A DNA stretch of 64,000 bases from Cheiracanthium punctorium (GCA_038373885.1 JAWZYV010019475.1:842001-906000); one strand, 5' to 3'; numbered from the stretch's first letter, positions 34,005-46,088 are shown. Program-made: numbers and translations. Notes: a model not told the origin generated them from the letters alone.

Positions 34005-35839
34005 CCGTAAAATCCCGAAAGTAACCCCTCCCTCAAATATAAGCCCTCCCCTCTTTTCTCGCCAAAAGTAAAATCACTCCGATATCTCTAATATAAGCCC
34101 CCCCCCCTCCTTTTCTCCCAATCTCATCTGAGCCAACATACAGTATTGCACGCGCGTCATTCATTGTGCGCATTCAAATCTGTTCTCAATTTTCAACTCC
34201 GCTATGTTTTGTTCGTGTCATGTGACGTGATTTTTTTCCAACTGCATTTCGGATCTTCATTCAATGAAAAATGAAAATGATTGCATTTTAATTTTGTTCC
34301 TTATTCGTTTTTTCTATTACAGTAGGGGACCCGAAATCCGGAATGCTCGGGACCGGACCCATTCTGGATTTTGGGATACCGGCTGTGAACTTTACCGATT
34401 TCCGGGGTAAGCTGTAGCATAGGCCCTTCTGCATTTTAGCGTCTATTATGACGTAATAATATTAACTGAAACTCTATTAAATAAAAACTTTAAAAATATG
34501 CACACGATTATATATCTCTGATAAAAAAAAAAGAATGAATGAATAATACAGTATGTTAAAGATGAAGTAAAATCCATTTAAAAATTTGAAAGCTATGTTA
34601 TCGAGCCGAGAAAGGATTATTTCAGAGGGATGACGATTGCTGCAACTAAATTGGCTGAAAATATTCACCTTATATAATCTTAAAATTTTACGTTACATTT
34701 TTTCATACATAGTTTCCGATTGAAATAACTCATCCTACACCGCAATTCAGCGGGCTACGGAAGGACGGATAGAGGAGTTGCGCAATTTTCGGATCAACTG
34801 CCGCCTTTCCTCGGCCCATTGATTTGCCTAGCAATTTATTACGCAACCCGCAACCCAACCTTTCTTCACATATCCGCAGTTCTTTGAGAAGGGGGGGAGG
34901 AGAACAGTCATTAAGCAGACCAAATCCCGTTCATCTTTGTTTACATTTAACAGACTAGATGAATCATCAACACTTGAAGCTGCACGCCTGTGTGTGTGCG
35001 TGCGTGCGTAAAGGACCCATATTTTTCTCCTCATTAAAGCAAGTCATTCTATAATAGCACAGAATCTATTTACGTTACGAGAAATCAAAAATTACCGCAC
35101 AAGATCTAACAGCAACTCGCGAATCGCAAAGTGAAGAAAGGCGTGAGTAGATGTGATCGATCATTCTCCTGGTACGCGCCCGCGCCCTCCTTTCCCTGCG
35201 CTTCGCGGCGATCGACGAAATTATTCCCAATTTAACAGGTTTCCTTATTTTTACGTATAGTCAATTGAAAACGGTCTTTCAAAGAAAATGAGGAATAAAA
35301 AGGAAAATAATATCCGTTTATTTACGCTTATAGGGAGGGGGGAAAAAAGAAGAAAAGCGCGAAGGGGGGGGGGGGGGGGGAATGCAGAAAAAAAAAGTTC
35401 CGGATTTTGGGTCCCCTACTGTATTATTGTGTCAAAATCAAAATTTAATAATTATGATGTTTATAAACTTTAGCTTTAAAAAAAAAATGCAGATCTTCAT
35501 ATTATTATTTAGTATAATTTTTGAACTGTATAGTTTGAATTATGATCGGAGTTTCATTAATTGAGTGTTAAATTCTTTTGTTGAAAGATGGCGCCACCAT
35601 GCTATTTGTTACTAAAATACAAGGGCTATTATTATTTTTTTTCAATTATCATTTAATTTATAATATATATTTTTAATAATTATTTTATTCTTATTACAGA
35701 TCTTTCTTTAGTCTGAATTATCTGGTAAAAACCGTTTTTTACAATGCTTTTTTCGTAAAATCTCAATTATAAGCCCCCTACCCGAAATGTATCTGCTTTG
35801 CTTTTCAAAAAGGGGGGGCTTACTTTCGGGATTTTACAG
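34005..35839 (+). mobile_element. 1.8-kb TA-flanked TIR element (Tc1/mariner/pogo type)
   Basis: Ends CCGTAAAATCCCGAAAGTAA and the inverted TTACTTTCGGGATTTTACAG are flanked by TA on each side (34003-34004, 35840-35841). Subterminal ATAAGCCCCC repeats occur at both ends. No transposase is readable. A younger TA-flanked element is nested at 34320-35421, which accounts for over half of its length. Confidence 0.8.
34320..35421 (+). mobile_element. Nested pogo-type element (1.1 kb)
   Basis: CAGTAGGGGACCCGAAATCC and the inverted GGATTTTGGGTCCCCTACTG, with TA on both sides (34318-34319, 35422-35423). CAGT(A/G)-type ends with TA duplication are typical of pogo/Tigger elements. A tract of about 18 G lies at 35365-35380. 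Nothing long enough to be a transposase survives. Confidence 0.8.
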
Positions 35840-36027
35840 TATTTCATTTTCAATAAAGTACAGAAAAATATCAACAAAAGAATACATTTAACTAGACGCA
35901 AGTTTTTTAAAAAATGGGTTATAAAAATTATTTTGTAACAAATGTAGAAAAATATAATTTTCTTTTTTTTTCATTTTATAAAATTTAAAATTGCACTAGC
36001 TAATTTGTTCTATTGCTCTTATGAATA

Positions 36028-36295
36028 CAGTGGCGTGTCCAAGGGGTCAGGACTCCTCCCAAAAGAGTTGTCAATTTTCCTTCGTTAAGTCGTCTTGAAA
36101 ATTTTGACATTTAAATATGTTAGAAGACACCACATTCTTATTTTCAATAATTAAGATAAATTAAGAAGAAGAAAAACACAGTAAAAGGGGGTTACGATAA
36201 AACTATAAAAAAAAAAAATCCTCATTTTTTGAGCTGGTTGGTGTCAGTTTTATGTGTTAGACCCCCTCCAAGAGAAAATCCTCTGTGTGACACTG
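36028..36295 (+). mobile_element. GCGTAGC-family MITE, 268 bp
   Basis: Starts CAGTGGCGTGTCC and ends GTGTGACACTG; flanks TATGAATA and GATGAATA agree at 7 of 8. It is longer and more diverged than the 161-164-bp members. Confidence 0.7.
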
Positions 36296-36689
36296 GATGA
36301 ATAGGTACTCGATTCACTTTTTTTTGGGGGGGGGAGGGGGAGGGGGCTTATAACATTGTAGAATTTTACAAAGTCTAACTGAATGTAAATAGAATACCAT
36401 TGTATCAGCATATAATGGTAAATTTTTCAAAAAATCTTTAATTATGACTAAAAACTGGCTGAAAGTATTTTAGAATATTCTTTATTCTAGCCATTTCACT
36501 TTTAACAAAGTGAAAATTTTTACTAATCTTTTATCCTGTGGAGAAAAATTGATATTTAAAATCATGTGCTTACATCTGAAATGAATGTCGGATTATAAGC
36601 ATTTGCAAATTGGAGGGCTACAGATTAGCAACTGCTAGCCAAATAGGTGAGATATCGGCTAACTGGGTTCAATTTAAAAAATTTGTTTT

Positions 36690-37175
36690 CGGCACCTAAT
36701 TGGGCAATATTTCGCAAAAAGCTGACAAGACTGAGATAGTTAGTGAGATTTTGGTCATACCCAAAATATAATGATTCATCACAGACTTTTAATGAATTGA
36801 AGGTATCCACAGACCTTAATGTATTGAAAGTCTTTTGGTTAACCCTGAATAATAAATTAATCGGTCGATTGCAATAAAAAAAAAATGCCAATTGTATGTT
36901 ACACTTAGTTCTAAATACAAATTCTCAACATTCTATAGTAAACAGTTTTAGAGTTATACAAAATATGTGTGTAATTATATTTTAAGTCATATTTGGCGAT
37001 ATTTCGGCAAAACGTGCCGAGGTCGATGACAAATGGCGAGATTTTGGGCATGGACCAAACAATGACTGACTACAGACGTAATATATTGAAAATGTCCATG
37101 GACATTAATGTATTGAAATTCTTTTGTGTGGTCCTGTAAATAAACTGTCCTGTAGATTGGAACCAAAAATACCTT
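36690..37175 (+). repeat. Direct repeat, two units of about 185 bp
   Basis: Unit 1 (about 36695-36880) and unit 2 (about 36995-37175) share GCGATATTTCGGCAAAA-like, AGCGAGATTTTGG, ATGAATTGAAGG, CC..GGACATTAATGTATTGAAA and CCTG.AATAAA in order. The 88-codon minus frame at 36625-36891 runs through unit 1 and is not supported as a gene. Confidence 0.65.
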
Positions 37176-39013
37176 ATTTATTTTCTCATGTACAAAATGT
37201 ATATGATAGAGTAATGTTAGTACATACAGTAAACGTATGCATACTTGCTAGCTTGGGCCAACGGCCAATTCTGAGATCTTGATCTATACTATTTTGAGCC
37301 AGATTTTCCTTTTGTCACAACAAAATATTCATTCTATATAGGCCTAATTTCATTGAATATTTGTGTCTATACTGAATTATTATTTTCATTTTGCCTAGAA
37401 AAGTAACATTTTTAACATATCTATAATAAGAACTACAAAAAAAAAAAAACTTTTAAAAATAATTATTTTGGTACATTAGACTTTAAATACATAAAGCCAG
37501 AAGATTTGGGGATTCCAATTTTTCTAGTGCTTGGGCTATTGGCCACACCAGCCCATGTGATAATCAGGCTCTGTTTGGCCAGTTTTATTTTTAAATGATA
37601 AATTTAGTCCTTTTTGCCAATACACAAAGGATCTGCTATCCAAAATGTAGTTAAAACTACTGAATACTTCATTTTAACATTGCTTGTCTTGTACAAGTAA
37701 TAGTAGAAATACACACACTTTTGTTTTTCAAGGGAGGGGGGGGGGGGATTGCTCAGTAAGAAGTTTGCAAAATAATAATCATTAAAACCAATTCTAAAAT
37801 TTTATATAGTGTTATAAAAAACATTTATTTTAAATCAGATAAATACTACATAATAATGTAAATAAGCTCTGTAAGTGTAGATTTTTCATAAAGGGAGAAA
37901 AAATCATTTTTTTCATGTTTTATTTCACTTTAATTGCCTATAAAAATTATAATTTAGCACTTTCTTCATTAATTAGAAAAAAAAATAAATTTTAACAATC
38001 TTTTTTATAGCGGTTTTTAATTGGGGAAGTCATATGTGTCAGTCGGACAAAAGAGTGATTTTTATACGGCTTGATTAAATCTCTTTGTTTACACTTTCAA
38101 AATTCTGGAAAATTGTAACAATGTACTTTTTAAAAATAATTTTTTTATCCTTCAGAGTCTGTTTGCTTCATATTTTTCTTAAACAGTAAGATTTCAACAT
38201 AATGCCAATTTTTTTGGTCAGCTGAATGACTTCTTTTTCTTTCCAAAAATAAGCCCCATATAAGACCATCAGCAACATTCCTTTCACTTAGTATCGACAG
38301 GTTATTGCCTTAAGTCGATAAAATTGATATAATCAAAATAAATTGCCTAGTATTTTTCAGCTTTAATAGACCATTTTACTTCGGCTAATTTCTTCAAAAC
38401 TATTTCCTGTATCCAGTGATAAATCTAAGATTTTTTTCAGAAGAGTAAAAATACTCCTTAACCGTTTTTCCTATCCACAGGAGTAATTAAAGCTACGAAC
38501 AATTATGCTACATTTTCAAATGCATAATTAAATTGCATTTAACACATAAATCATATAATAACTGATTACACAATCTAGGCACACTGTTAGTGTTAACTGT
38601 AAATTTCACAGTTTACATTAAAAGTTATCGCAGATTTCAGAGAGTTGACTGTAAATAAAAATCATTTTCAAGGGGAAATTCGTCGTAATCACAGATCATA
38701 AAACGAAGTTTTATATGGAAAAGCAATGCGTAAAAACGTGCATTCTGAAATTCTTAAGGAGTTTTCTAAATTTCTAAGGCGTGAAATAGCATTCAATTTT
38801 AGGCTAATTTCTTCAAAAATATTCTAGAGGCGTTATCACGATCACTGCCTGTATCTAATAATAAAGAGAGTAGTTTTGTGATGTTGCCAAATTGATTAAA
38901 AAGAAACTTTTGTGATGTGTATGGATATCAAGTTAAATGTTAACATAGTTTTTCAAGTAGGTACCTATCATTTGTACAGGTAATCCAATGACCATTTCTG
39001 AGATGGTTTGTTA
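37176..39013. other. No gene seen
   Basis: AT-rich, with a G tract at about 37735-37747. GGCTAATTTCTTCAAAA occurs at both about 38381 and 38800, a small dispersed repeat. Confidence 0.55.
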
Positions 39014-39021
39014 TTACTAAG

Positions 39022-39183
39022 CAAGGGCATAGCCAGGATTTTCATTAGGGTGGGGGGGGGGGGGGGGGGAAGGACATGGAGTCTAACCGTGAATGCCTGG
39101 TTTGTCATAATCAGACCATATGACTAGCTCATTTTAGGGGGGGGGCAGCTGCCCCACCCTGCACCTGGCTGGCTACGCCCATG
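39022..39183 (+). mobile_element. GCGTAGC MITE, 162 bp, perfect 8-bp TSD
   Basis: CAAGGGCATAGCCAGG at the left and CTGGCTACGCCCATG at the right are inverted. TTACTAAG flanks both sides exactly (39014-39021, 39184-39191). It contains a tract of about 18 G. Near-identical length to 8092-8252 and 19921-20084. Confidence 0.85.
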
Positions 39184-39191
39184 TTACTAAG

Positions 39192-40447
39192 TGATCAATA
39201 ATCACCCCATTTTCGTTAAAAATAACCTCTTAGATATGGGATGAAGTTTGACCACAATTATTTTTTATTTTTTCACATTGTAAATCACAAAATTTGTGGT
39301 AGTGACATATTTGTACATTTGTCTATCGATATTGTCCACTTTTCGGTTTCAGTTAGTAAATTATTCTAGTCAACAATTTGTGGGGGGAAAATGCATTTTC
39401 TCACTTCCTTGCTTTTATGAAGCATTTTGAAAATACCTTTCTAATTTTTTTTTTATGAATGAAAACCTACATTGAAGAAAAATATAATGTATGTATCCAT
39501 CTCACTCATTTATTTTATTTTCTAATACATATTTTTTTTTATCTCCCTCTGTTTTCCAATCTAAAATTGAATGACTATTAATCATCTCCAAAAATAAAAT
39601 GATTAAAGATCACTCCAGTCCACCCTATCTCATTAAATGACACAGTCAATTTCATTATCTTTACTGCAAAAATTTAAAATAAATTCACTCCTTTTTCAGT
39701 TTACACATCAAGAGCTTTTGATGCATTTAAAATCTATGAAAAATGGGAGCAGTAGAAATGAAAATCAATGACAATAAGCAATGTATCAATTGGGAGTAAT
39801 AAATATTCTAAAAATCTATAAAATGTTGAAATAGACCAAAGCAAAATTAAGTAAATACATTTAAATAAGTACACATTCAAACAAGACAAAAGCAATTCAA
39901 AACTCAGAAATTTGCAATAAAATACAAAAATCTAAAGGCACTAAATAATGAAATGCACTGCATTATAAAGAAGTATGATTTTTATCATTCATTTTTATGA
40001 AAGGCGTTAGGGTTTTCACTATTGGCACAACTAAAAAGGCTGGACGTGGGCCAAGCACAATGTCGGATGTTCTAATGCAAAAGAAGGCGACAGGGTCATC
40101 TACAGAGGACTGTAGCCCTCCCCAACCCTCTTCCAGGTAGAAACACCCAAAAAGCCTGTTCAGTTATGCAAATAGTTGGTACAGTTTTAATCTTCAATGG
40201 ACAATAAATAAAATCAAAACTGGGTGTAAAAATATTAATAACTTACTAGTATTTAAAATTTATTCTGCAACATAAATACAGAATAGTTTTCACTGAGAAT
40301 AGTATTAAAATATCTTTTCCATGGAACTTCGTTTATTTAGTGAAATATATTATAAAAATATTTCTTTTAAACTTTATACAACTATAAAATATGTCTATGA
40401 ACACTATTTTCTAAAATTTGTCTGAAGCACAAACACTAAAAGCAATA
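39192..40447 (-). other. 3' flank of Merlin
   Basis: AT-rich. On the minus strand, AATAAA-type signals occur downstream of the stop (TTTATT on the plus strand near 40331 and 40258), giving candidate 3' UTR ends of about 110-190 nt. A somewhat less AT-rich patch at 40010-40160 has no readable protein. No clear genomic poly-A remnant was found just beyond these sites. Confidence 0.45.
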
Positions 40448-42247
40448 TTATAATTCTTCAAAAAAAGCTACCCGAGTTTTCGTAGAACCAGACTTAGTTC
40501 TTTTTAAAGTTGAGTATTTATTTTCACCACGGCATGCATTATCCTCATAAATATGATCAAGTGAAGTTATGTTATCCTCTACTTTTAGCACTTCAATTTC
40601 ACTTTTTAACTCTAATAGTTGCTCCTGTAAATGTTTGCTTTTTTCTAAATATTCAACTCTTTCTTTTTCAATTTCAAGAGTTAGTTTTTCCATTTCATGA
40701 TCAGCTATTAAATCATAAGTTATAGGACCAGAACTAGTTGTTACATTATGATCTATATCTAATTCTGTATATTGTCTTGGCACAATGTTTAACATATCAA
40801 CAGGCATGTTAGATAAATATGGTTTTGAGTAATTGTTTTTAAATATTTCTTTTAATTTTTCTTTGGCATCTTTTTCCGCCATTTGGGCTTTCGTAAGTTC
40901 TTCTTTTAAACGCTCAGCTTCTTTCGCTCTACGCTCAGATTCCTGAACCATTCTTGTGGCTAAGAGTTCCGCTTCATGAGCTTTTCTCTCCATTATTTTT
41001 TTCTCTTCCTCTGTTTTTATGGCACTTATTTTAACTCTCTGTATTTCAGCTTCTGCATCAGATGCTTTCTGAGTTAGTAGCATTGCTTCTTCTTCTGCAA
41101 TCCTAGCTTTTTCGGCCAAAAGCTCAGCAGTTTCTTCAGATCTACGAAGTGCTTCCAGAGCAACTTTTGCTTCTTCTTGATACTGCATCATTCTTTGCTC
41201 TAGTTCTGCTTTCTCTCGTTCAATTTCTTCCCTTAGTTGCTTTTCACGAGCTAATTTATTTCGCTCCAACTCGCGACGTATTTTCTCTTCTTTGGCTTGA
41301 GCCTTCATCTGCTGAATTTCCATGGAATCTGGTTTGCGTCTCCTCATAAAAAGATCATGATTTCCAATGCAGAGATCAAGAATTAGTTTATTCATTCGAA
41401 TCTTTGATGAATAAAACTGGAATGATGGTGAATTTCTGTCAACAAGTTTTATGGTGAACTTTTTATTATCAAACGAGATATTTCGAATTTCACTCCAAGG
41501 AAAAGTTATTTTTGGGGAAAGCTTATTATTTCGCTCATAAATATTTAATCCTAGGGCTGTCACGCCTAACCAAAGCTCACTTTCTTTCTTGTTAAAAATT
41601 GGAAAATAATTAACACCATACATGTCCAAATCCTGAGCAATTTTTAAGTACTCCATTTCAGCTTCATCTCTTGTCATTCCACGATGATCTAGGTACCATA
41701 TTTTTATTCTTTCTTCCCACATATCAGGTGTCATTTGATACTGATCAACGACACGTTGAGGTAATAAATCTTCATTAGCTAACATGCCTGGCTTATAAGT
41801 TGATTCATCATAATCACCATACTTAGCTTGCACAGCATATGATGCAAGCAATACAGATGCCTCAGGAGGACAATAAATATCCATGTTCAAAACTGCCTGT
41901 TTTACTTGAAGAAAAAACAGATGCTGAGTAATTTCTTGTACTAATTCCTCAGCCATGTCTTCTGGATAAAATTTCGCTAGGAACACAAATGACACAGGAG
42001 TTTTTTTACGAATATCCTGATCACGAACTTTTTTGTCTAATTTTAGCCATGCAACAAAACCTTCGGAATCGACGTATTGCAAGCCGAAATACCAAATTTC
42101 TCGAAGACCAATAGTCCTACTAACTAAATCGAAAAGATCTCTTCCTGTTGATTTAAGATCGAGATCGAATTCCAATTCCGCATCCATGGTAGTGACACGA
42201 ACTGGGAACACTTTCCCTGAACACTTTTTACTTTTTCTAAATGGCAT
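40448..42247 (-). CDS. Mer: Merlin (NF2 orthologue), complete and intronless
   Basis: FERM-family adaptor linking membrane proteins to cortical actin and acting upstream of Hippo signalling. From the Met at 42247 it is 599 residues. An N-terminal FERM domain (about 12-306, starting KVFPVRV) is followed by a charged coiled coil (about 312-470), a linker and a C-terminal tail ending VAFFEEL. Merlin rather than ezrin/radixin/moesin is indicated by YQMTPDM (170-176, the blue-box region), the tail motif [10 protein letters not shown] and the FEEL end. Thr 523 occupies the position of human Ser518. An in-frame ATG 12 nt upstream (42259) would add MLLL; the MPFRKSKK start fits family N-termini better. 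All 1.8 kb is one exon without stop or frame break, whereas animal Merlin genes usually have introns. This suggests an intact retrogene or intron loss. Confidence 0.95.
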   Translation of the reverse strand: MPFRKSKKCSGKVFPVRVTTMDAELEFDLDLKSTGRDLFDLVSRTIGLREIWYFGLQYVDSEGFVAWLKLDKKVRDQDIRKKTPVSFVFLAKFYPEDMAEELVQEITQHLFFLQVKQAVLNMDIYCPPEASVLLASYAVQAKYGDYDESTYKPGMLANEDLLPQRVVDQYQMTPDMWEERIKIWYLDHRGMTRDEAEMEYLKIAQDLDMYGVNYFPIFNKKESELWLGVTALGLNIYERNNKLSPKITFPWSEIRNISFDNKKFTIKLVDRNSPSFQFYSSKIRMNKLILDLCIGNHDLFMRRRKPDSMEIQQMKAQAKEEKIRRELERNKLAREKQLREEIEREKAELEQRMMQYQEEAKVALEALRRSEETAELLAEKARIAEEEAMLLTQKASDAEAEIQRVKISAIKTEEEKKIMERKAHEAELLATRMVQESERRAKEAERLKEELTKAQMAEKDAKEKLKEIFKNNYSKPYLSNMPVDMLNIVPRQYTELDIDHNVTTSSGPITYDLIADHEMEKLTLEIEKERVEYLEKSKHLQEQLLELKSEIEVLKVEDNITSLDHIYEDNACRGENKYSTLKRTKSGSTKTRVAFFEEL

Positions 42248-42640
42248 GAGTAAAAGCATAAATCATAGTATCAGGGAAAAATTCTTATATCTAAAATCAT
42301 CACATAACAAAATCAATACTACAATTAAATTTCTAAAGCGCATCTTTTTCGTCACAACATTCTGAAAACACTTCTTAACGACGTACTGCCTAAAAATAAA
42401 CAATGCGATAAAAATTGAAGAAATAAAACTAGGTACCCGTGGGTGTTGCCATATTGCAATGGAAACTGGGTGAAACTGCACTTTCATGGCTGACTGGGAT
42501 CTTCCCTTTCCCGGCTTTCCAAACGAGTCTAAAAGCCCGTATAAGCAGTAGTTCGCATTCCTTCCGCCGTGGCGTAGTTATATGACCTGAACAGAGCGAT
42601 TTAAAGGGCCAGTCCATATGATTAAAAGGGCATTAAAACT
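42248..42640 (-). promoter_or_regulatory. Merlin 5' UTR and probable promoter
   Basis: The 42430-42620 stretch is more GC- and CpG-rich than its surroundings, as expected of a promoter. On the minus strand an acceptor-like TGATGATTTTAG lies about 45 nt before the start codon, so a 5' UTR intron is possible. No TATA box is obvious. Short frames at 42263-42487 and 42429-42617 have no recognisable domain. Confidence 0.35.
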
Positions 42641-43171
42641 GTCAAAAATGCTCGATTAAATTTTTTTTTGTTTGTTTTGTTTAAACAGAATGTACCTTTA
42701 TCTATAAATATTTTGAAACGTTTCTTCATCCATGTACACATTGAAAAAAAACTTAAGAAATTGTTAGTTGGTTAATGCTTTTAGGAGCTTCTTCGACATG
42801 TAATAAATTAATGCCACTGGTTCGTATTATTAGGTTTTGGATTAGTATACCCATGGCAAGGATCAATTTTAATCTTTTTGTGCTTTAACGAATTATTCTA
42901 ATAATCAAAATAGGCGCAGGCAGGGGATCCAGGGGAGGGGTGCACGTGCCCCCTGTCAGGGAGCCAGTGACCCTCCCCTTTCGGGGACTCCTTATTCATT
43001 CGTCGGAGAATTTTTAAGATAAGAAATAATCCAATTTTTAGGCCAATTTTCATTTTGAAATATTTAAAAGAAAAACTAATTTTGTAGTACTTTCGCTTTT
43101 CAAAGATTTGTGAAAGGATGCGTTTACATTTCAATCAGAAACAAAATTTCAGATTAGTGGGGATGTTCGCA
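42641..43171. other. No gene seen
   Basis: AT-rich, with a CCCCTGTCAGGG-containing MITE-like fragment at about 42905-42990. Confidence 0.5.
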
Positions 43172-43208
43172 GTGGCGTGGCGTAAGGGGGGGGCGCACGA
43201 CCCAGGCA
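43172..43208 (+). mobile_element. GCGTAGC-type MITE end
   Basis: CAGTGGCGTGGCGTAAGG followed by a G run. It is the same family as 43699 (CAGTGGCGTAGCGTAGG) and 44495-44515 (inverted). Only the left end is preserved. Confidence 0.45.
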
Positions 43209-44995
43209 GAAAATTTCTAGAGGCGGTATAACGCCTATGGTTAAATTATTTTAAGAAGATTAAAATGTCATGGAGTTTTGGGCGGTTTTCTCCAGATGAA
43301 ACATGAATATGCCTTAGAACCCCATAAAATGTCCTCCGACCAAGCCCTCCACCCTTCTGCTTAGGCGTATTATTAAAAAGAAAAGAGAAAAATTCTCTGT
43401 GCAAATTATTCAGGAGCTAAGTTAAATTGCTTAAAATTACTTTAAACAGATTAACAAAAATAATAAATAAAAATATGAAATTTTTCTGGAGGATGGGCTC
43501 AGTTATCTAAACAAATTATACTGCAATAAATAAATAATTAAATAAGTAAGTAAATAAGACACTGAACATGGTAGATGGTGGAAGCGTTACGGTCCCACGT
43601 TCGGGCCTACCGCGCGGCTGTCGATCTAACGGTCTGCAGTTTTGTTCGGTTTCCTACAGATAGAATTTGAATACACGTTATTCCTACGGGATGTTCGCAG
43701 TGGCGTAGCGTAGGTGGGGCGGATGGGGCGCTCGCCCCGTGCAGAAAATTTTTGCGGGCGGCAAAACCCCTATCGTTGATTTATTTATTTTAAAGAGATT
43801 AAAATGACATTTTTTAATCTTTATATATATATATATAATATATATATATAATATATATATAAATAAATAAGTAAGTAAACAAGACACTGAACATAGTAGA
43901 TGGTGTAAGTGTTACCAATAAGCAAAATGAATTCATGTTTTCATTTCAAGTTTAAATGAAACCTTTGTAATTTTTTTAAAAATAATTCTTTGTTATTGAA
44001 ATTACGTAATAAATGTTTCCAATGCAGCACTTTTATTTCGTCAATTCTTTGATGATTTGCATTTAACATTATTACCACAGATGTAGCAATGGCTTTCTAA
44101 TGGTAGGGGTTCAGCTACTGGGAAGGGGGGGTATTCTTACTTTAAAGTTTGATTTACGGTAAATCTTATTATAAATAACAATTTGTAAATGGTATTTGGA
44201 GGGGGGTCCGGACCCCCTCCTGGTGTGCGCCACTGACTCAAATGAAAAACTCTGCTTCAAATTCGCACATGTCCCAGAACAGATAATTTAAGTTTGCGGG
44301 GATAAATGGTGCCCGCGCGGTGGGCCCGAACGAGGGACCTAAACACTTACACCATCTACCATGTTCAGTGTCGAAATTTAGTTACTTATTTATTTATTTA
44401 TATAAAGATTAAAAAATGTCATTTTAATCTCTTAAAATAAGTAAGTCAACGATAGGGTTTACTGCCCGCAAAAATTTTCTGCACGGGGCGAGCGCCCCAC
44501 CTACGCTACGCCACTGCGAACATCCCTTATGAATAACGAGTATTCAAATTCTATCTATAGGAGACCGAACAAAACTACAGACCGTTAGATCGACAGCCGC
44601 GCGGTAGGCCCGAACGGGGGACCGTAACGCTTCCACCATCTACCATGTTCAGTGTCTTATTTACTTAATTATTTATTTGTTGCAGTATAATTTGTTTAGA
44701 TAACTGAACCCATCCTCCAGAAAAAGTTCATATTTTTATTTATTATTATTTTAATCTGTTAGAGTAATTTTAAACAATTTAACTTAACTCCTGAATAATT
44801 TGCATAGAGAATTTTCCTCTTTTTTTTAATAATACACCTAAGCAGAAGGGTGGAGGGATTGGTCGGAGGACTTTTTAAGGGGGTTCTAAGGCATATTCAT
44901 GTTTCATCTGGAGAAAACCGCCCAAAACACCATGATATTTTAATCTTTTTAAAATAAGTTAAACATAGGCGTTATACCGCCTCTAGAAATTTTCT
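43209..44995. repeat. Foldback with about 0.7-kb arms
   Basis: The left arm (43209-43914) reappears inverted at 44340-44995 around a 425-bp loop (43915-44339). Matching landmarks in mirror order are GGCGGTATAACGCCTATG, CTCCACCCTTCTGCTTAGG, the SINE head GACACTGAACATGG, GGGATGTTCGCAGTGGCG and GATGGTGTAAGTGTTA. The arms are not identical: (TA)n and A-rich segments differ and the right inner end keeps more of the SINE head. Within each arm a SINE tail precedes a SINE head, so the order is rearranged relative to a normal copy. Confidence 0.85.
43558..43690 (+). mobile_element. SINE family 1, copy in left arm
   Basis: Starts GACACTGAACATGG after an (AAAT)n stretch. B-box-like GTTCGGGCC at 43599-43607, then GCGCGGCTGTCGATCTAACG. 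The mirror copy lies at about 44530-44660. A truncated third head begins at 43883 and its mirror at about 44345-44378. Confidence 0.7.
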
Positions 44996-44996
44996 C

Positions 44997-45035
44997 ATAT
45001 TTCTAAACAGTATTTTGGGGACAAATCAAGCATTG
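44997..45035 (+). mobile_element. End fragment of GGGGACA element
   Basis: ATATTTCTAAACAGTATTTT and GGGGACAAATCAAGCATTG match the left end of the copy at 24819. It is cut by the next element in inverted orientation. Confidence 0.65.
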
Positions 45036-45050
45036 TTAAGGTGACCATAG

Positions 45051-45255
45051 TAAGGTGACCAGATTTTTGTAGTCAGAAACGGGGACATGTCCCCGATTCT
45101 GACAACAAAACTGAGGACATTTATAATTAATGCAATAATTAACAGTAATTTAATTGAAAAACAATGAAATAATTAAAAATTGTCCCCAGTTCCATTTTTA
45201 CATTCAGGGGACAATTTGAAAAACGTCCTGAAAATGGGGACGTTTGGTCACCTTA
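45051..45255. mobile_element. 205-bp MITE nested in element end
   Basis: TAAGGTGACCAGATTTTTG and the inverted GGTCACCTTA end. CCATA follows the element and also precedes it (45045-45049). Internal CGGGGACATGTCCCCG is a palindrome. Its end resembles that of its host element, suggesting mobilisation by the same transposase. Confidence 0.65.
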
Positions 45256-45881
45256 CCATACGTCCTCGAAATTCGAGGACAGTCCCCAAATATAGATCTT
45301 TTTTTCATTTTGTCCTCAAAAATACTTTGTCCCCAAATTTAAAGATTTGTATTTTTTTCCCTGAAAGTTTCCGTTTAGTTTATTTCATTCAGAAAAAACT
45401 GAAGAAATAAGAAAAATAAACCAACTAAAAGCGCCATCTACTCAGAGAAACAAAGAAATTCGATCTCTGAAAACTTATCCGACTATGAGCCAAATTTCCC
45501 ATTTAAGTTTTGTTAATGATTAATCACTTTTCATGAAGAACCATGCTTGAAATTGAATACGAAAATTTTCTTGCACTCGAATACTTTTTTTAGAGGGTGT
45601 ACAAAGTTTCATGAAAAGATATCACAAAGACATCCAATGTAAAAAGCAATGTCTTCTGAAAAAATACAAATACTATTCCAAGAGGTAAATTTTGAAGAAA
45701 TGGCAATATTTCAACAGGTTGTTCCTTTCCTATTTCTGGTTTGAATAAATATTTATATATGAATGAAATACTTCCATTAATTTATTAGAAATAAGAATAC
45801 ACAATTGATATAAGGAGCTAATAGAGTTTATTTTTAAGTATCAAAGTCAGTCAAGATTTAATGTATGGGTATACTGGTATA

Positions 45882-46088
45882 CACCCTCCAAAATAAGTAT
45901 TCGAGTAAAAATTTCCTACGTTGGTTTCGTATATTAAAAATTATTTATCATAGAATATGAATTAGGATATGTATAAATATGACTTTCCATATTTCTGTCA
46001 CGCTTTACGTTTTTCAAAAACTCAATTATTATTCAAAAATCTAAAATAGGAAATTTATCTTTTACTCGAATACTTTTTTTGGAGGGTG
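45882..46088. mobile_element. 207-bp mariner-type MITE, TA TSD
   Basis: CACCCTCCAAAATAAGTATT and the inverted AATACTTTTTTTGGAGGGTG are flanked by TA. Compared with the uninterrupted relative near 62985-63000, the element sits between GTATGGGTA-like and CATGGTAAT, which confirms an insertion. Confidence 0.75.

Noticed and set aside
40448..42247. Ezrin/radixin/moesin instead of Merlin
   Set aside because: The YQMTPDM motif, FEEL ending and tail sequence match Merlin and not the ERM actin-binding C-terminus.
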